A stretch of 64,000 nucleotides of DNA from positions 34,796 to 98,795 of the forward strand of contig CATKXE010000002.1 of assembly GCA_949840465.1 (NCBI GenBank), read 5' to 3'. The notes beneath the pieces were generated by a model. It was not told where the DNA came from, made no database searches, and was given only the letters and a program-made list of their open reading frames with translations. The translations under genes were made by a program, and so were the position numbers. Each line of letters opens with the position of its first letter. Position 1 is the first letter of the stretch. Shown here one piece after another: positions 19,944 through 29,244 of the stretch. The DNA comes from an uncultured Lachnospiraceae bacterium (GTDB lineage Bacteria > Bacillota > Clostridia > Lachnospirales > Lachnospiraceae).

Positions 19944-21046
19944 ATGCGGACGGCCGGATTTTAAAATCCTATGCAGACATCGGGCCGGATGCGGAGGGTG
20001 CAGTCCTTCTTACGGATGAAGCAGACATTTATTATATGACGGGTTTCCATACCACAGCCAGAAGGCCAAAGCAGATTGGGGCGAACGCTGCCGTAGTCCT
20101 GCCGGATGCGGTTTATTTTGTGATACCGGCAAAGTGGGAACGGCAGGTCAGGCAGCAGGTTCACCCACAATGCCATATCGTCCTTTATGACGGGTCGCAG
20201 GCAGATTATTTTGAAAAAACCGCCCGATTGGCAGGAACGGCGTTTTCTGTGGCCTGGACAGAGTTTGATACGATGCCGCTGGCATTATGGATGTATTTCC
20301 ACGAAAAATTCCCCAAGGTCGTCTGGAGGGATATCAGGCCGAAAATGGAAGAAGCCCGGATGGTCAAATCCGGCTATGAAATCGCCCGGCTGAAAAAAGC
20401 GGCGGCGGTTGCCGTGTCTGCAATGGAGTATGCACAGCATTCCATTAGGGAAGGGATGTCGGAGTGGGATCTTGCGGCGGAAGTGGAGTATCAGATGCGC
20501 AAGAGAGGATCCGAGGGGGTCCCGTTTACCATGAAGGCACTTAGCGGATCCAAAAGCGCAGTGGTAACCGAAGTACCGGGTATGCGTAAAATTCAGAGAG
20601 GCGATCTGATCCTGTTGGATTTCGGCGCAGTATGTGAAGGCTACGCGTCTGACTGGACGAGGACATTTTGCCTGGGGGAGCCTGACAACAAACAGAGGGA
20701 GATCTATGAAACTGTTTTTCGCATTAAGGAGGCCTGCGAAAGTCTGTTAAGGCCGGGAACCTGTATAGATGCGCTTGTGCGGTTAGCGGGAAATATGGCG
20801 GAGGAAGCAGGATTTGCCGGGGATTACCAGACACACCTTGGCCATAGCGTGGGGATCAGAAGCCATGAGCAGCCCATTTTGGATGCGGGGGCAGCGGGAA
20901 TCCTGAAGGAGAATATGGTGGTTGCCATAGAGCCGGGGATCTATGTACAGGGAGTCGGCGGAGTCAGGCTGGAGGATGAATACCTGATTACGAAAGGCGG
21001 GGCTATGAGGCTCACCGGGCTTTCCTCGGAACATTGGATACTATAA
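19940..21046 (+). CDS. M24 (pita-bread) family metallohydrolase / Xaa-Pro peptidase-like
   Basis: LILLDFGAVCEGYASDWTRTF; LGHSVGIRSHEQP; VVAIEPGIY; GGVRLEDEYLIT. Confidence 0.88.
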   Translation: MNADGRILKSYADIGPDAEGAVLLTDEADIYYMTGFHTTARRPKQIGANAAVVLPDAVYFVIPAKWERQVRQQVHPQCHIVLYDGSQADYFEKTARLAGTAFSVAWTEFDTMPLALWMYFHEKFPKVVWRDIRPKMEEARMVKSGYEIARLKKAAAVAVSAMEYAQHSIREGMSEWDLAAEVEYQMRKRGSEGVPFTMKALSGSKSAVVTEVPGMRKIQRGDLILLDFGAVCEGYASDWTRTFCLGEPDNKQREIYETVFRIKEACESLLRPGTCIDALVRLAGNMAEEAGFAGDYQTHLGHSVGIRSHEQPILDAGAAGILKENMVVAIEPGIYVQGVGGVRLEDEYLITKGGAMRLTGLSSEHWIL

Positions 21047-21112
21047 GTGGTTACATTGGGCAGGCAATCCGTTTGTTTTGCAAATCGGTTGCAAATTAAG
21101 AAAGGAAAATGT

Positions 21113-22123
21113 ATGAAAGCAGCAAAGTTGATAAGCCCCGGTAAGCTCCGGGTAGTAGAGGAACTGCCTGCGCGTGCGCCCCGGAGGGGCGAGGCAGCCG
21201 TGAAGGTAAAGGCAGTGGGGATCTGTGGAACGGATCTGCATATTTTTAAGGAGGGGCGCGCAGATGTGGAACTGCCCAGGGTGATGGGACATGAACTGTC
21301 CGGCGTGGTCTCCGCGCTTGGGGACGGGGTCGATCATATTTCCGTGGGGGACCGGGTGGTTCTTGACCCGGTGATGTCATGCGGTACCTGCAGGACCTGC
21401 AGGGCAGGCCATGGGAATGTGTGTGCGGGTGTGAAGTGCTTTGGCGTGCAGATGGACGGCGGATTTCAGGAGGAGATCGTGGTTCCGGCGGCCAGCCTGT
21501 ATCGTTTCCCCGGGCAGTATTCTTTTATACAGGCAGCATTGGCAGAGCCGTTTTCGGTGGCGGCAAATATATTGAACCGGGTTTCTGTGGAGGCGGGCGA
21601 TTTTGTCGTGATCATGGGAGCGGGGACCATCGGCCTGTCGTTGGTCCAGGGTGCGAAAGCGGCCGGGGCAAAAGTACTCATCTCGGACATAGAAGAGTTA
21701 AAACTTGAAAAAGCAAGAGAGATCGGGGCGGATTATGTTGTTCATTCCCAAAAAGAAGATCTGGGGGATATCGTCAGGAAATATACGGAGACAGGCGCCG
21801 ACGTGGTGATTGATGCAGTGGGCACGGTAAAGCTGACGGAGCAGTCTCTGGAACTGGCGGCGCCCTGCGGCAGGATCGGGGTCATCAGTTTTGACGCCCG
21901 TCCGGCACAGATCCCGGCAGCGGCAATTACCAGGAAAGAGCTGTCCCTGATCGGTTCCCGGATGAATGCACACCGTTTCCCGGATGTCATCCGCTGGATG
22001 GAAGAAGGGGCGCTGAATCTGGACGCCATGGTATCAAAGATATATCCGGCAGAGGAAATCCAGAAGGCGTTCGAGGAGACGCTTGGAGACAGCACCACAA
22101 TAAAAACAATTATAACATTTTAG
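21113..22123 (+). CDS. Zinc-dependent alcohol dehydrogenase (MDR family)
   Basis: GICGTDLHIFKEG, GHELSGVV, CGTCRTCRAGHGNVC; start at MKAAKLISPGKLRV. Confidence 0.92.
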   Translation: MKAAKLISPGKLRVVEELPARAPRRGEAAVKVKAVGICGTDLHIFKEGRADVELPRVMGHELSGVVSALGDGVDHISVGDRVVLDPVMSCGTCRTCRAGHGNVCAGVKCFGVQMDGGFQEEIVVPAASLYRFPGQYSFIQAALAEPFSVAANILNRVSVEAGDFVVIMGAGTIGLSLVQGAKAAGAKVLISDIEELKLEKAREIGADYVVHSQKEDLGDIVRKYTETGADVVIDAVGTVKLTEQSLELAAPCGRIGVISFDARPAQIPAAAITRKELSLIGSRMNAHRFPDVIRWMEEGALNLDAMVSKIYPAEEIQKAFEETLGDSTTIKTIITF

Positions 22124-22134
22124 GAGGAAGGCAA

Positions 22135-22821
22135 ATGCGTTTGATAGACCTGTCAACAGTCATTGAGCCGGGGATGCCAAAACCACCGTCGGCGCCGGAA
22201 GTGACGATGTCCTATGTCTTAGGGCAGAGTCAGGAGGAAGAGCAGGAAAAAGGATATACGAATAAACTGGAGCAGTATACAATCACAACCCATGTGGCAA
22301 CGCATTTTGACGCGCCCGCCCATTTTACGATGGGGGGAAAGAACATTGACCAGTTCCCGCTGGAAATGTTTTATCATGTGCCCACATTGTACCTTAAGAT
22401 ATGGAAAGAGGATTACGGGAAGATCACGGCAGAGGATATCAGGCAGGCGGAACAGGTAAGCGGCTCCATTGAGAAGGGGGACTTTGTCATAATTGATACA
22501 GGCTTTTACCGTTATTACGAAGAAGAACGGTATCTGAGGACGCCCTATCTGGATCTGGGGGCGGCGGAATATCTGACAGAAAAAGGCGTTTCCATTCTGG
22601 GAACAGACTGCTTTACGGTGGATGATGTGAGAGAGAAGAAAAAACCATCCCATGTACACCTCCTGAAGGAAAAAGAGGTGCTGATCATCGAATGCCTTGC
22701 GGGGCTTGGGCAGGTGACACAGAACCGGTTTAAAAGTATCTGTATGCCGCTGAAAATAAAAAACGGTTCCGGGGCATTTACAAGAGTTGTGGGAATCATG
22801 GAAGAGAGGGAGGGAAAATGA
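22135..22821 (+). CDS. Cyclase-family (kynurenine formamidase-like) metal-dependent hydrolase
   Basis: TTHVATHFDAPAHF, matching HxGTHxDxPxH except G to A. Confidence 0.88.
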   Translation: MRLIDLSTVIEPGMPKPPSAPEVTMSYVLGQSQEEEQEKGYTNKLEQYTITTHVATHFDAPAHFTMGGKNIDQFPLEMFYHVPTLYLKIWKEDYGKITAEDIRQAEQVSGSIEKGDFVIIDTGFYRYYEEERYLRTPYLDLGAAEYLTEKGVSILGTDCFTVDDVREKKKPSHVHLLKEKEVLIIECLAGLGQVTQNRFKSICMPLKIKNGSGAFTRVVGIMEEREGK

Positions 22822-23090
22822 AGACCATCGTAAAGTTTGAAGAAAAAGACAATGTGGCGGTTGTGCTTGTAGACTCAAAAGAGAATCAGGAGTTTTGCCT
22901 GGGTGGGGAAAAGATCGTTTCAATAGAAAAAATCCCCTATGGACATAAGATTGCCCTGCAGGAGATGAAAAAGGGGGACACAGTTTATAAGTACGGGGAA
23001 CCGGTCGCAAGGTGTACATCGGATATTGAAAAAGGAAGCTGGGTTCATGTACATAATGTAGAGAGTATAAGGGGGCTGGGGCATCGATGA
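22818..23090 (+). CDS. UxaA-type dehydratase, SAF-domain small subunit
   Basis: 90 aa SAF domain: IPYGHKIALQEMKKGDTVYKYGEPVARCTSDIEKGSWVHVHN. Confidence 0.9.
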   Translation: MKTIVKFEEKDNVAVVLVDSKENQEFCLGGEKIVSIEKIPYGHKIALQEMKKGDTVYKYGEPVARCTSDIEKGSWVHVHNVESIRGLGHR

Positions 23091-24241
23091 ATACATGGAA
23101 AGGATATAAAAGGGCGGACGGCGCTTATGGGGCGCGCAATCTCGTGGCCGTGATCAGCACGGCGGATAATTCGAATTTTATTGCCAGACGGGTATCTCAG
23201 GCCGTGAAGGGAACCATCCCGCTGTGCCCCTGTTTTGGAAGAGGGGAGATCGGGGAGGATATGGAGCAGCATATCCGCACCATGGCCGGCATGGGGAGTA
23301 ATCCCAATGTCCATTCCGCAGTGGTGGTCTCCCTGGAGCCGGTTATTGCGGAGAAGATCGCAGAAAAGATCAGGCAGACAGGCAAAGAGGCGGCAGTATT
23401 TTGTATCGACGAATGTAAAGATACGATACGCTGTGTGGAACAGGCCGTGAGGGCGGCGGAAAAAATGGTGATTCAGGCTTCCATGGAAGAGCGTATAGAG
23501 ACAAGCATGGAGCATCTGGTCCTGGGAGTCGAGTGCGGCGGTTCTGACACCACTTCCGGTATTGTCTCCAACCCGGCGTTGGGATATGTGGCGGACAAGC
23601 TGATCGACCTTGGCGGCACGGTTATCATGTCAGAGACGACAGAGTGGATGGGCGCAGAGAGCAATCTGCTCGGGAGGGCTGTTTCCGAAGCGGTAGGAGA
23701 GAAGATCGTAAAGGCAGTCCGGTGGTATGAGGACTATATCCAGAGCATCGGCGTGGATTTAAATGGATTTAACCCTGCGCCGGATAATATTAAAGGCGGG
23801 CTCTCCACCATTGAGGAAAAGGCTCTTGGATCTATCAAAAAAGGCGGCAGCAAGGCTATTGAAGACGTGCTTTCCTATTCCCGGCGGCCAAAGGGGAAAG
23901 GGCTGTATCTGATGGACGCGCCTACCGGCGGGGTGGAAAATACCACGGGCCTGTCTGCGGCAGGGTGCCAGCTGATCTTGTTTTCCACAGGAAAAGGCAA
24001 TCCCATGGGCAATCCGGTGGCTCCTACGGTAAAAGTCACAGGAAACGCAAGGACGGCGTCTGCCTCCGCATATAATATCGACGTGGATTTAAGCGCCGTG
24101 CTGACAGAGGAACGCACGGCAGACTGGGCGGGGGAAGAACTGTATGCAAAAACCGTTCAATATGCGAATGGAAAAATGACTTCATCCGAGGTACTCGATG
24201 AAGTAGAGATTGCGGTAAGCCGCAGAGGGTTTACCGTTTAA
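23087..24241 (+). CDS. UxaA-type (altronate/galactarate) dehydratase large subunit
   Basis: GYKRADGAYGARNLVAVISTADNSNFIARRV; LGVECGGSDTTSGIVSNPALGYVADKL; 4 bp overlap with small subunit. Confidence 0.9.
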   Translation: MNTWKGYKRADGAYGARNLVAVISTADNSNFIARRVSQAVKGTIPLCPCFGRGEIGEDMEQHIRTMAGMGSNPNVHSAVVVSLEPVIAEKIAEKIRQTGKEAAVFCIDECKDTIRCVEQAVRAAEKMVIQASMEERIETSMEHLVLGVECGGSDTTSGIVSNPALGYVADKLIDLGGTVIMSETTEWMGAESNLLGRAVSEAVGEKIVKAVRWYEDYIQSIGVDLNGFNPAPDNIKGGLSTIEEKALGSIKKGGSKAIEDVLSYSRRPKGKGLYLMDAPTGGVENTTGLSAAGCQLILFSTGKGNPMGNPVAPTVKVTGNARTASASAYNIDVDLSAVLTEERTADWAGEELYAKTVQYANGKMTSSEVLDEVEIAVSRRGFTV

Positions 24242-24354
24242 ACGCAGAAAGGGAATAGACGAGGGAAAGTGGCTGTCAGGAAAGAGCATGGGGACACGTT
24301 TGATTGTGGAAATGCATTTCCGGGCGGCCTCTTTAAAAAGAAAGGATGGTATTT

Positions 24355-25539
24355 ATGCTTGATTTTGAATTTAGCCTGCCTACGAAGGTGATTTTTGGAA
24401 GGGGCGCCCAGCGGCAGATCCCGGCAATCCTGAAAAAAGAACATGTGCAGAAGGTGCTTCTTCACTCCTACGAAACGGGGCAGGTCAGGAAGATCCCTGT
24501 TTATGAGGAAATTAAACAGATGCTGGCAGAAAATGGAATTGCTTTTGTGGAATTTCTTGGAGTCCAGCCCAACCCGACCCTGTCTTTTGTGGCGAAGGGG
24601 ATCGAACTGTGCAGAAAGGAAGGCGTAGATTTTATATTAGCTGTCGGAGGCGGCAGCGTGATTGATTCGGCCAAAGGGATTGCGCTGGGCGTACATACCA
24701 GTGTGGAGGAAGTCTGGAACTATGTGGAGGGAAGCCGGGAGCCGGATCCGGCACGCACGCTGAAGACAGGCGTCGTCCTGACTGCCGCTGCCGCAGGCTC
24801 GGAGACCAGCACGGCCGCGGTGATCATGAATACAGAGCTGAATATAAAAAGAGGGGCGCACCATGAGGTGAACCGTCCGTTTTTTACGATCATGAATCCG
24901 GAGGTCACTTTTTCTGTTCCGCCTTTCCAGACGGCTTGCGGCGTATTTGACAGCATCATGCATGTGTGCGAACGCTATTTTACATCTTCCAGGGATGCGG
25001 CTCTGACGGACCGCATGGCGGAGGCTGTGATGAAATCCATAATAGAGGCCGGGTACAGGGTCGTGGAAGAACCGCGGGATTATGAGGCAAGGGCGGCCCT
25101 GATGTGGGGAGCCTCGATTGCGCATAACAACCTGCTTGGGTGCGGCAGGCTCAAAGGATGCGGGCTCCATTTGATCGAGGAAGAGATGCATTCCGTGAAT
25201 GCCCGGATGGTGCATGGAGCCGGGCTGTCCGTATTGTTCCCCGCATGGGCAAGGGAAGTGTGCAAAAAAGCGCCTGGGAGGTTTGCCCAGTTTGCCGTCC
25301 GGGTATGGAACGTAGAAATGAATCTGGAGCGCCCCGAAGAAACCGCGGAAAAAGGCATCGTCCTCATGGAAAAGTTCATCGGAGAGCTGGGGCTTCCGCG
25401 CCATTTGGAAGAGATCGGGGTAACGGAGGCTGATTTTGGGCAGATTGTAAAGCAATGCATGGAAAAAGGCCCGGAAGTTTCCCGGATGTGCCATTTGTCA
25501 GAGGAAGATGTGAAGGCCATCCTTTACCGGGCGCTGTAA
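24355..25539 (+). CDS. Iron-containing alcohol dehydrogenase
   Basis: FSLPTKVIFGRGAQRQIP; LAVGGGSVIDSAKGIALG. Confidence 0.92.
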   Translation: MLDFEFSLPTKVIFGRGAQRQIPAILKKEHVQKVLLHSYETGQVRKIPVYEEIKQMLAENGIAFVEFLGVQPNPTLSFVAKGIELCRKEGVDFILAVGGGSVIDSAKGIALGVHTSVEEVWNYVEGSREPDPARTLKTGVVLTAAAAGSETSTAAVIMNTELNIKRGAHHEVNRPFFTIMNPEVTFSVPPFQTACGVFDSIMHVCERYFTSSRDAALTDRMAEAVMKSIIEAGYRVVEEPRDYEARAALMWGASIAHNNLLGCGRLKGCGLHLIEEEMHSVNARMVHGAGLSVLFPAWAREVCKKAPGRFAQFAVRVWNVEMNLERPEETAEKGIVLMEKFIGELGLPRHLEEIGVTEADFGQIVKQCMEKGPEVSRMCHLSEEDVKAILYRAL

Positions 25540-25549
25540 AGAATCGTTG

Positions 25550-27079
25550 TCAGGAGGTTTTCCCGGATTTGTACTGGTTATAGATCCGGGAAAAATAACT
25601 GAAATTCGTATAGCCCAATTTTTCTGAGATCTCATATTTTTTCAGGGAAGTATTGCGGATCAGATAATCCGCATAATCCATGCGCAGCGTGGTCAGATAC
25701 GCATTGAAGCTGTTCCCGGTCTCTTTTTTGAATAATTTTCCAAGATAATCTGCATTCATATGGACGGCGGCAGAAACATCCTTTAAAGTAATATTTTCTG
25801 TGAAATGGCCCTGAATATAATCGATGGCTTCATTGATGACAGGCGAGCAGGAAGGGTTGTGGTATTCCTGGCCGAGCAGGTCTAAAAGGGCGTTCGTCAG
25901 ATTCTTTACTTCCGACAGGAAATTGCACTTCAAAATATCCTGAAACGGACCGGAGTCTTTGCTGCCGGCCAGAATCTGGTAATTCTGAGTTTCCGACATA
26001 TAAACCGAGCAGACAAGATAAAACAGATCCTTAAAATAATCCAGCAGGAAAGGGATCTCTGCCGGCTTTTTGGCCTCCAGATAGTCAAATACCTGATTCA
26101 TCTGGTAACGGAGCCCTTCATAGTCTTTTGACTTCACAAGTTCTATGATCCCGGAACGGTATTTGGCGAGGAGTTCTTTGTCCACAAGGGCGCCGGAAGT
26201 ATTGTATATATATTGTATGGAACCCTTTTCTAAATAAAACCCGTGATACATTGCGTGCATGGCCTCCGAAACCGCCTCATAGAAGTTGAGGAAGCGTGTG
26301 TACATATTACTGATTCCTACCGAATAAAAAGAAAGGTTGGATTGGATCCACAAAGCCATGTTGGTAATCTCATGAAACAGGGTGAGGTGGCTGTGTATTT
26401 TTTCCATTTCACAGACCAGAAGCGTGATATGGTCGGTATGCTTTACCACATACATGGTGCTCAGGTAAGGGGAAATCTCCGCAAGGGCGTAATTGGAAAG
26501 CTGGTGCAGGGAGCTCCGGCCATGCTTCACGGCCAGAACAAACAGGTTGCCGGTAAAAGAAGCGGGAGCCGGATATTCCAGAAGCCGTTCCTGAAAATCA
26601 TGCTTGTCCGTGATCGTCTGGTTTAAGATGCTCTCCGCCAGCTGGACGACCATATTGTATTCTTTTGTCACTGGCGATTGTCTGGAAGCATGGTTTTGCA
26701 GGGCTTCCCGTTTCTGGATGACTTTATCCAGGCATTGAAATAACGTTTCTTCCGTGATCTCTGATTTTAAAAAGTATTCTTCAACCCCGCCGCGCATGGC
26801 CTGTTGGAGGTATTCAAATTCTGAAAAGTTTGTAAGCATAATCACAGAAAGCCGGGGAAAGCGTTCTTTCAGAACCGGCAGGGCATCCAAACCGCTCAAC
26901 CCCGGCATCATAATATCCAGAAGCAGGATATCCGCAGGCGTATCTTCCAGCCGGGCCAGTCCGTCCCGGGCATTGGGGGAATCGCCTGCAACTTCAAACC
27001 GGCCGCCGGAATGCTCGATACAAAAGCGCAGCCATTGCCGGACAGGGGTTTCATCGTCAATTATAAAAATCTTGTACAT
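25550..27079 (-). CDS. YesN-like response regulator, AraC output
   Basis: MYKIFIIDDETPVRQWLRFCIE receiver; C-terminal HTH YLGKLFKKETGNSFNAYLTTLRM...GYTNFSYFSRIYN. Confidence 0.92.
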   Translation of the reverse strand: MYKIFIIDDETPVRQWLRFCIEHSGGRFEVAGDSPNARDGLARLEDTPADILLLDIMMPGLSGLDALPVLKERFPRLSVIMLTNFSEFEYLQQAMRGGVEEYFLKSEITEETLFQCLDKVIQKREALQNHASRQSPVTKEYNMVVQLAESILNQTITDKHDFQERLLEYPAPASFTGNLFVLAVKHGRSSLHQLSNYALAEISPYLSTMYVVKHTDHITLLVCEMEKIHSHLTLFHEITNMALWIQSNLSFYSVGISNMYTRFLNFYEAVSEAMHAMYHGFYLEKGSIQYIYNTSGALVDKELLAKYRSGIIELVKSKDYEGLRYQMNQVFDYLEAKKPAEIPFLLDYFKDLFYLVCSVYMSETQNYQILAGSKDSGPFQDILKCNFLSEVKNLTNALLDLLGQEYHNPSCSPVINEAIDYIQGHFTENITLKDVSAAVHMNADYLGKLFKKETGNSFNAYLTTLRMDYADYLIRNTSLKKYEISEKLGYTNFSYFSRIYNQYKSGKTS

Positions 27080-27149
27080 GGTTGTTCTCATCCTTTCTCT
27101 ATCTCTAAAGGGCAGGAAGCCTTACAGGCGAATAAAAATCCCGTATTCC

Positions 27150-28937
27150 TTACGGCTGGCCAGAGAGCGCTTTCGTCTCTTCAAGCGGTATCCAGAGATG
27201 GATCTGCGTTCCCTTCCCACATTCAGGAAGGAGTTCCAGACCATAATTTTGTCCATATATTTTTTTCAGCCTGCAGTTAATATTATTCAATGCAATATGA
27301 TGGCCGTTATGCGACGGGGTCTCATCCATACTTTTTAACTGCTCCAGCAGCCGGGTACGTTTCTCCCGGCTGAAAATGCCGTTATCTGTCACGGTAATGT
27401 GCAGGTCATGGTCCTTTTGGCAGGCTTCCACCTGTATCACGCCGTGGATCTGTTCCTGGGTGATCCCATGGAAGATGGAATTCTCCACGATCGGCTGCAG
27501 GATCAATTTGGGGACTTTTGCCATGTGTACGCGGGAGTCAATGTGGAAGCAAATATCCAGTTGGTTGTAGTATACGGTTTTCTGGATTTCCACATACGTA
27601 TTTAAGTTTTCCAGCTCCTCGTCCAATGTAATATAAATTTTTTTCGTATTCAAGATGCTGCGCATGAGCCGGATCATGAGGATCATAATACGGTTGGCGT
27701 TTTCGGTGTCTCCCATCAAAATATAACATCGTATGGAATTTAGCGTATTGTATACAAAATGTGGGTTGATCTGGGTCTGCAGGAAGCGGATCTCGGTTTC
27801 CCGTTTCTCTTCCGAGGTTTTTTCAACTTCGTCGATCAGGCGCGAAATATCATCAGCCATATTGTTAAAGGTCTCGCTTAAAAAGTGAAATTCATCCTGA
27901 GTCGTGGTGTTAAGCCGTATGTCGAGATCTCCGTGGGAAATGGATTTCATCCCGTCTGTAAGCTTCGCAAGCGGGCGGCTTAAATGCCGGGATAAGACCC
28001 AGGTGATCAATACGCTTCCGGCAAAACAGATGATCCCTACTGTGGCGATATTGGCCAGCAGGCTCCTGCTGTAATCAGACAGGGTGTCCTGGGAGGCGGC
28101 TTCAATCAGCCACCAGCCGGAGCTTTTGAGCTGCCTGTAGGTCACAAGGGTGCTCGGGCTTGCGAAGCCGCCTCCCGTGGAAATCTGCGCGGCCCCGCGT
28201 TCGATACTCTCCAGCGGGAGCGGCGAATCATAGTGGGTTCCGATCAGGGATTTGTCTTTGCAGGAAACAATCTGCCCTTCCTGATTTACGATAAAAACCT
28301 GAGAGGAATCTGCGCCTGCGGAATACGTGCGGTATAAAGAATTTTCATCAATCATGACGGCAAGAATGCCGGACGGCTTTAATGCGGCAGTATTCGTTTT
28401 TAAAAGGCGGGCCATAATATAGATATCTTTGGAAGAGGTGGTGACAAAGGGATCCTCATGGGTAGAGATCCACACGACTTTCCCGTTGGCCTCTTCCACC
28501 TCTGCAAGCCAGGGGGCTTCGGAGAGCGCGCCGTAATCAAAGGATTCTGCATTGCTGTACTGGAAGCCGTTTAAGCCGTACAGCACGGTGTAATAACTGA
28601 TATTCAGGTTCTGGTAGGTGTCGCTGTAATTATTAAATAACGTATCGACTTCTTTTTTCAGCAGTAGTTTATCATAGTCTGTCATCTGTGAAAAATCCGC
28701 AGTCAGTATATTCCGGAACTGGCGTTGGAAAGGCCCGCTGCTGATCGCAAAAAGAAGCATATTGGTCATATTGTCAATGTTTGAGCCTGTCTGAGCCAGG
28801 ACTTCCAGGCGCGCTTCACGGAAATCCTTTTCAATCTGCGGGCTGATCTGGCGGTAAAAGGTAAACATCATGATGGACAGCATGATGCACGACATCAGCA
28901 CAAAGGATATCAGCATCTTGGTCTGGAGTTTAAACAT
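27150..28937 (-). CDS. YesM-like sensor histidine kinase (HAMP, His_kinase)
   Basis: LQTQINPHFVYNTLNSIR; HAMP LSRHLSRPLAKLTDGMKSISHGDLDIR; start at MFKLQTKML. Confidence 0.92.
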   Translation of the reverse strand: MFKLQTKMLISFVLMSCIMLSIMMFTFYRQISPQIEKDFREARLEVLAQTGSNIDNMTNMLLFAISSGPFQRQFRNILTADFSQMTDYDKLLLKKEVDTLFNNYSDTYQNLNISYYTVLYGLNGFQYSNAESFDYGALSEAPWLAEVEEANGKVVWISTHEDPFVTTSSKDIYIMARLLKTNTAALKPSGILAVMIDENSLYRTYSAGADSSQVFIVNQEGQIVSCKDKSLIGTHYDSPLPLESIERGAAQISTGGGFASPSTLVTYRQLKSSGWWLIEAASQDTLSDYSRSLLANIATVGIICFAGSVLITWVLSRHLSRPLAKLTDGMKSISHGDLDIRLNTTTQDEFHFLSETFNNMADDISRLIDEVEKTSEEKRETEIRFLQTQINPHFVYNTLNSIRCYILMGDTENANRIMILMIRLMRSILNTKKIYITLDEELENLNTYVEIQKTVYYNQLDICFHIDSRVHMAKVPKLILQPIVENSIFHGITQEQIHGVIQVEACQKDHDLHITVTDNGIFSREKRTRLLEQLKSMDETPSHNGHHIALNNINCRLKKIYGQNYGLELLPECGKGTQIHLWIPLEETKALSGQP

Positions 28938-29154
28938 GGAAGGCCTCCGTTTCTTCATATAAGCTTTTATGATAAAGATTATAAGATAAAAGTGTTTGGT
29001 TGAAAAGTGAAACAAAAGTGGAAAATAAAAGAACACTGAAAAAGTAAAAAATTTACACATTTGTATATAGTAAAACAAAATTTTCTAAATTCTATGCGGA
29101 AAAGAAAAAAACAGTGGGACAAAAACATGGTAAAATAGGTTCAACAAAAAGAGA

Positions 29155-29244
29155 GGCAGGAAGGCATTTTTCAAAATATCTGCCTGCAACAGGCTCTCAA
29201 ACGGATGTGAGGGGGCGCTACATTATAAAAAAGGAGGAGTTGGA
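29155..29244 (+). ncRNA. Recurrent two-stem 5' leader element, copy B (upstream of SBP)
   Basis: AGGCAG...CTGCCT stem then GGCTCTCaaacggatgtGAGGGGGC, RBS aaggagg. Confidence 0.5.
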
